14,959 nucleotides of DNA from AC-52 sp044870295 (GTDB taxonomy: Bacteria; Actinomycetota; UBA4738): positions 1 to 14,959 of the forward strand of contig JBIOYQ010000085.1 in NCBI GenBank assembly GCA_044870295.1. Direction: 5' to 3'. Shown here piece after piece: positions 14,828 to 14,959 of the stretch; the stretch's first letter is position 1, and the number at the start of each line of letters is the position of its first letter. The translations under genes and the position numbers were made by a program. Below the pieces are notes generated by a model. That model did no database searches. It had not been told where the DNA came from and worked only from the letters and a program-made list of their open reading frames with translations.

Positions 14828-14959
14828 TCCCGGTCCCTCGAATATGGGGCGACATGCTACGCCGCCCCCCCGTTACTTGCCTACGACACATCTGGAAGTT
14901 CTCTGGGAACCGGTCCGCTCGGACGACCCCCGCCGACCCGGGTCGCACACCTACCCACG
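14828..14959 (-). promoter_or_regulatory. Upstream region of the hydrolase pair, with a weak promoter candidate
   Basis: The 132 bases to the window edge hold no gene. GAGGGA (14834-14839) is the ribosome site, six bases before ATG 14827. On the minus strand TTCCAG (14892-14897) and TAACGG (14870-14875) are 16 bases apart, a weak promoter match. An eight-C run (14863-14871 area) lies between it and the start. Confidence 0.3.

Overview
This is a GC-rich, gene-dense bacterial window. It has GTG and TTG starts, stop/start overlaps and secreted multidomain proteins, which suggests a high-GC lineage, most likely Actinomycetota. No rRNA or marker gene is present, so the taxonomy is inference. No tRNA, CRISPR array, insertion sequence or integrase is visible. 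All the genes fit one theme: making, exporting, sulfating and remodelling an extracellular polysaccharide.

Region 1 (1-5998, plus strand) is a tight five-gene operon. It encodes a sulfotransferase cut by the left edge, a GT2 glycosyltransferase, a Wzy/O-antigen-ligase-like membrane protein, a Wzx/MOP-type flippase and a second sulfotransferase of a different subfamily. The first three junctions overlap or abut (TGATG, TAG-GTG, GTGA); the last gene starts at TTG behind a GGAG site. The operon ends in a perfect 13-bp hairpin that holds the last stop codon in its loop.

Region 2 (6030-9263, minus strand) holds two exported proteins. One is a seven-repeat FG-GAP beta-propeller protein. Downstream of it is a GH26-like glycoside hydrolase fused to a cupredoxin fold that has lost three of its four copper ligands, plus a C-terminal fibronectin-like domain. 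Region 3 (9572-12985, plus strand) is transcribed divergently. It is a 1137-residue secreted paralogue of the GH26-like enzyme carrying seven Ig-like repeats, one of them split by an inserted concanavalin-like domain. The 308-bp divergent intergenic region holds a good promoter candidate for the FG-GAP gene and two short dyads.

Region 4 (12990-14827, minus strand) is a translationally coupled pair of alpha/beta-hydrolase-fold proteins. Their nucleophile elbows carry Arg and Cys instead of Ser. This resembles the paired hydrolases found in exosortase-A/EPS loci.

Working model (inference): region 1 assembles lipid-linked repeat units, flips and polymerises or ligates them, and sulfates them. 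The region 4 pair acts in the cytoplasm in the same pathway. The two secreted GH26-like proteins and the propeller protein cut, bind or organise the polymer outside the cell. The most unusual points are the Ser-less hydrolase pair, the domain nested inside an Ig repeat, the copper-less cupredoxin on a glycosidase, and two unrelated sulfotransferases in a Wzx/Wzy operon.
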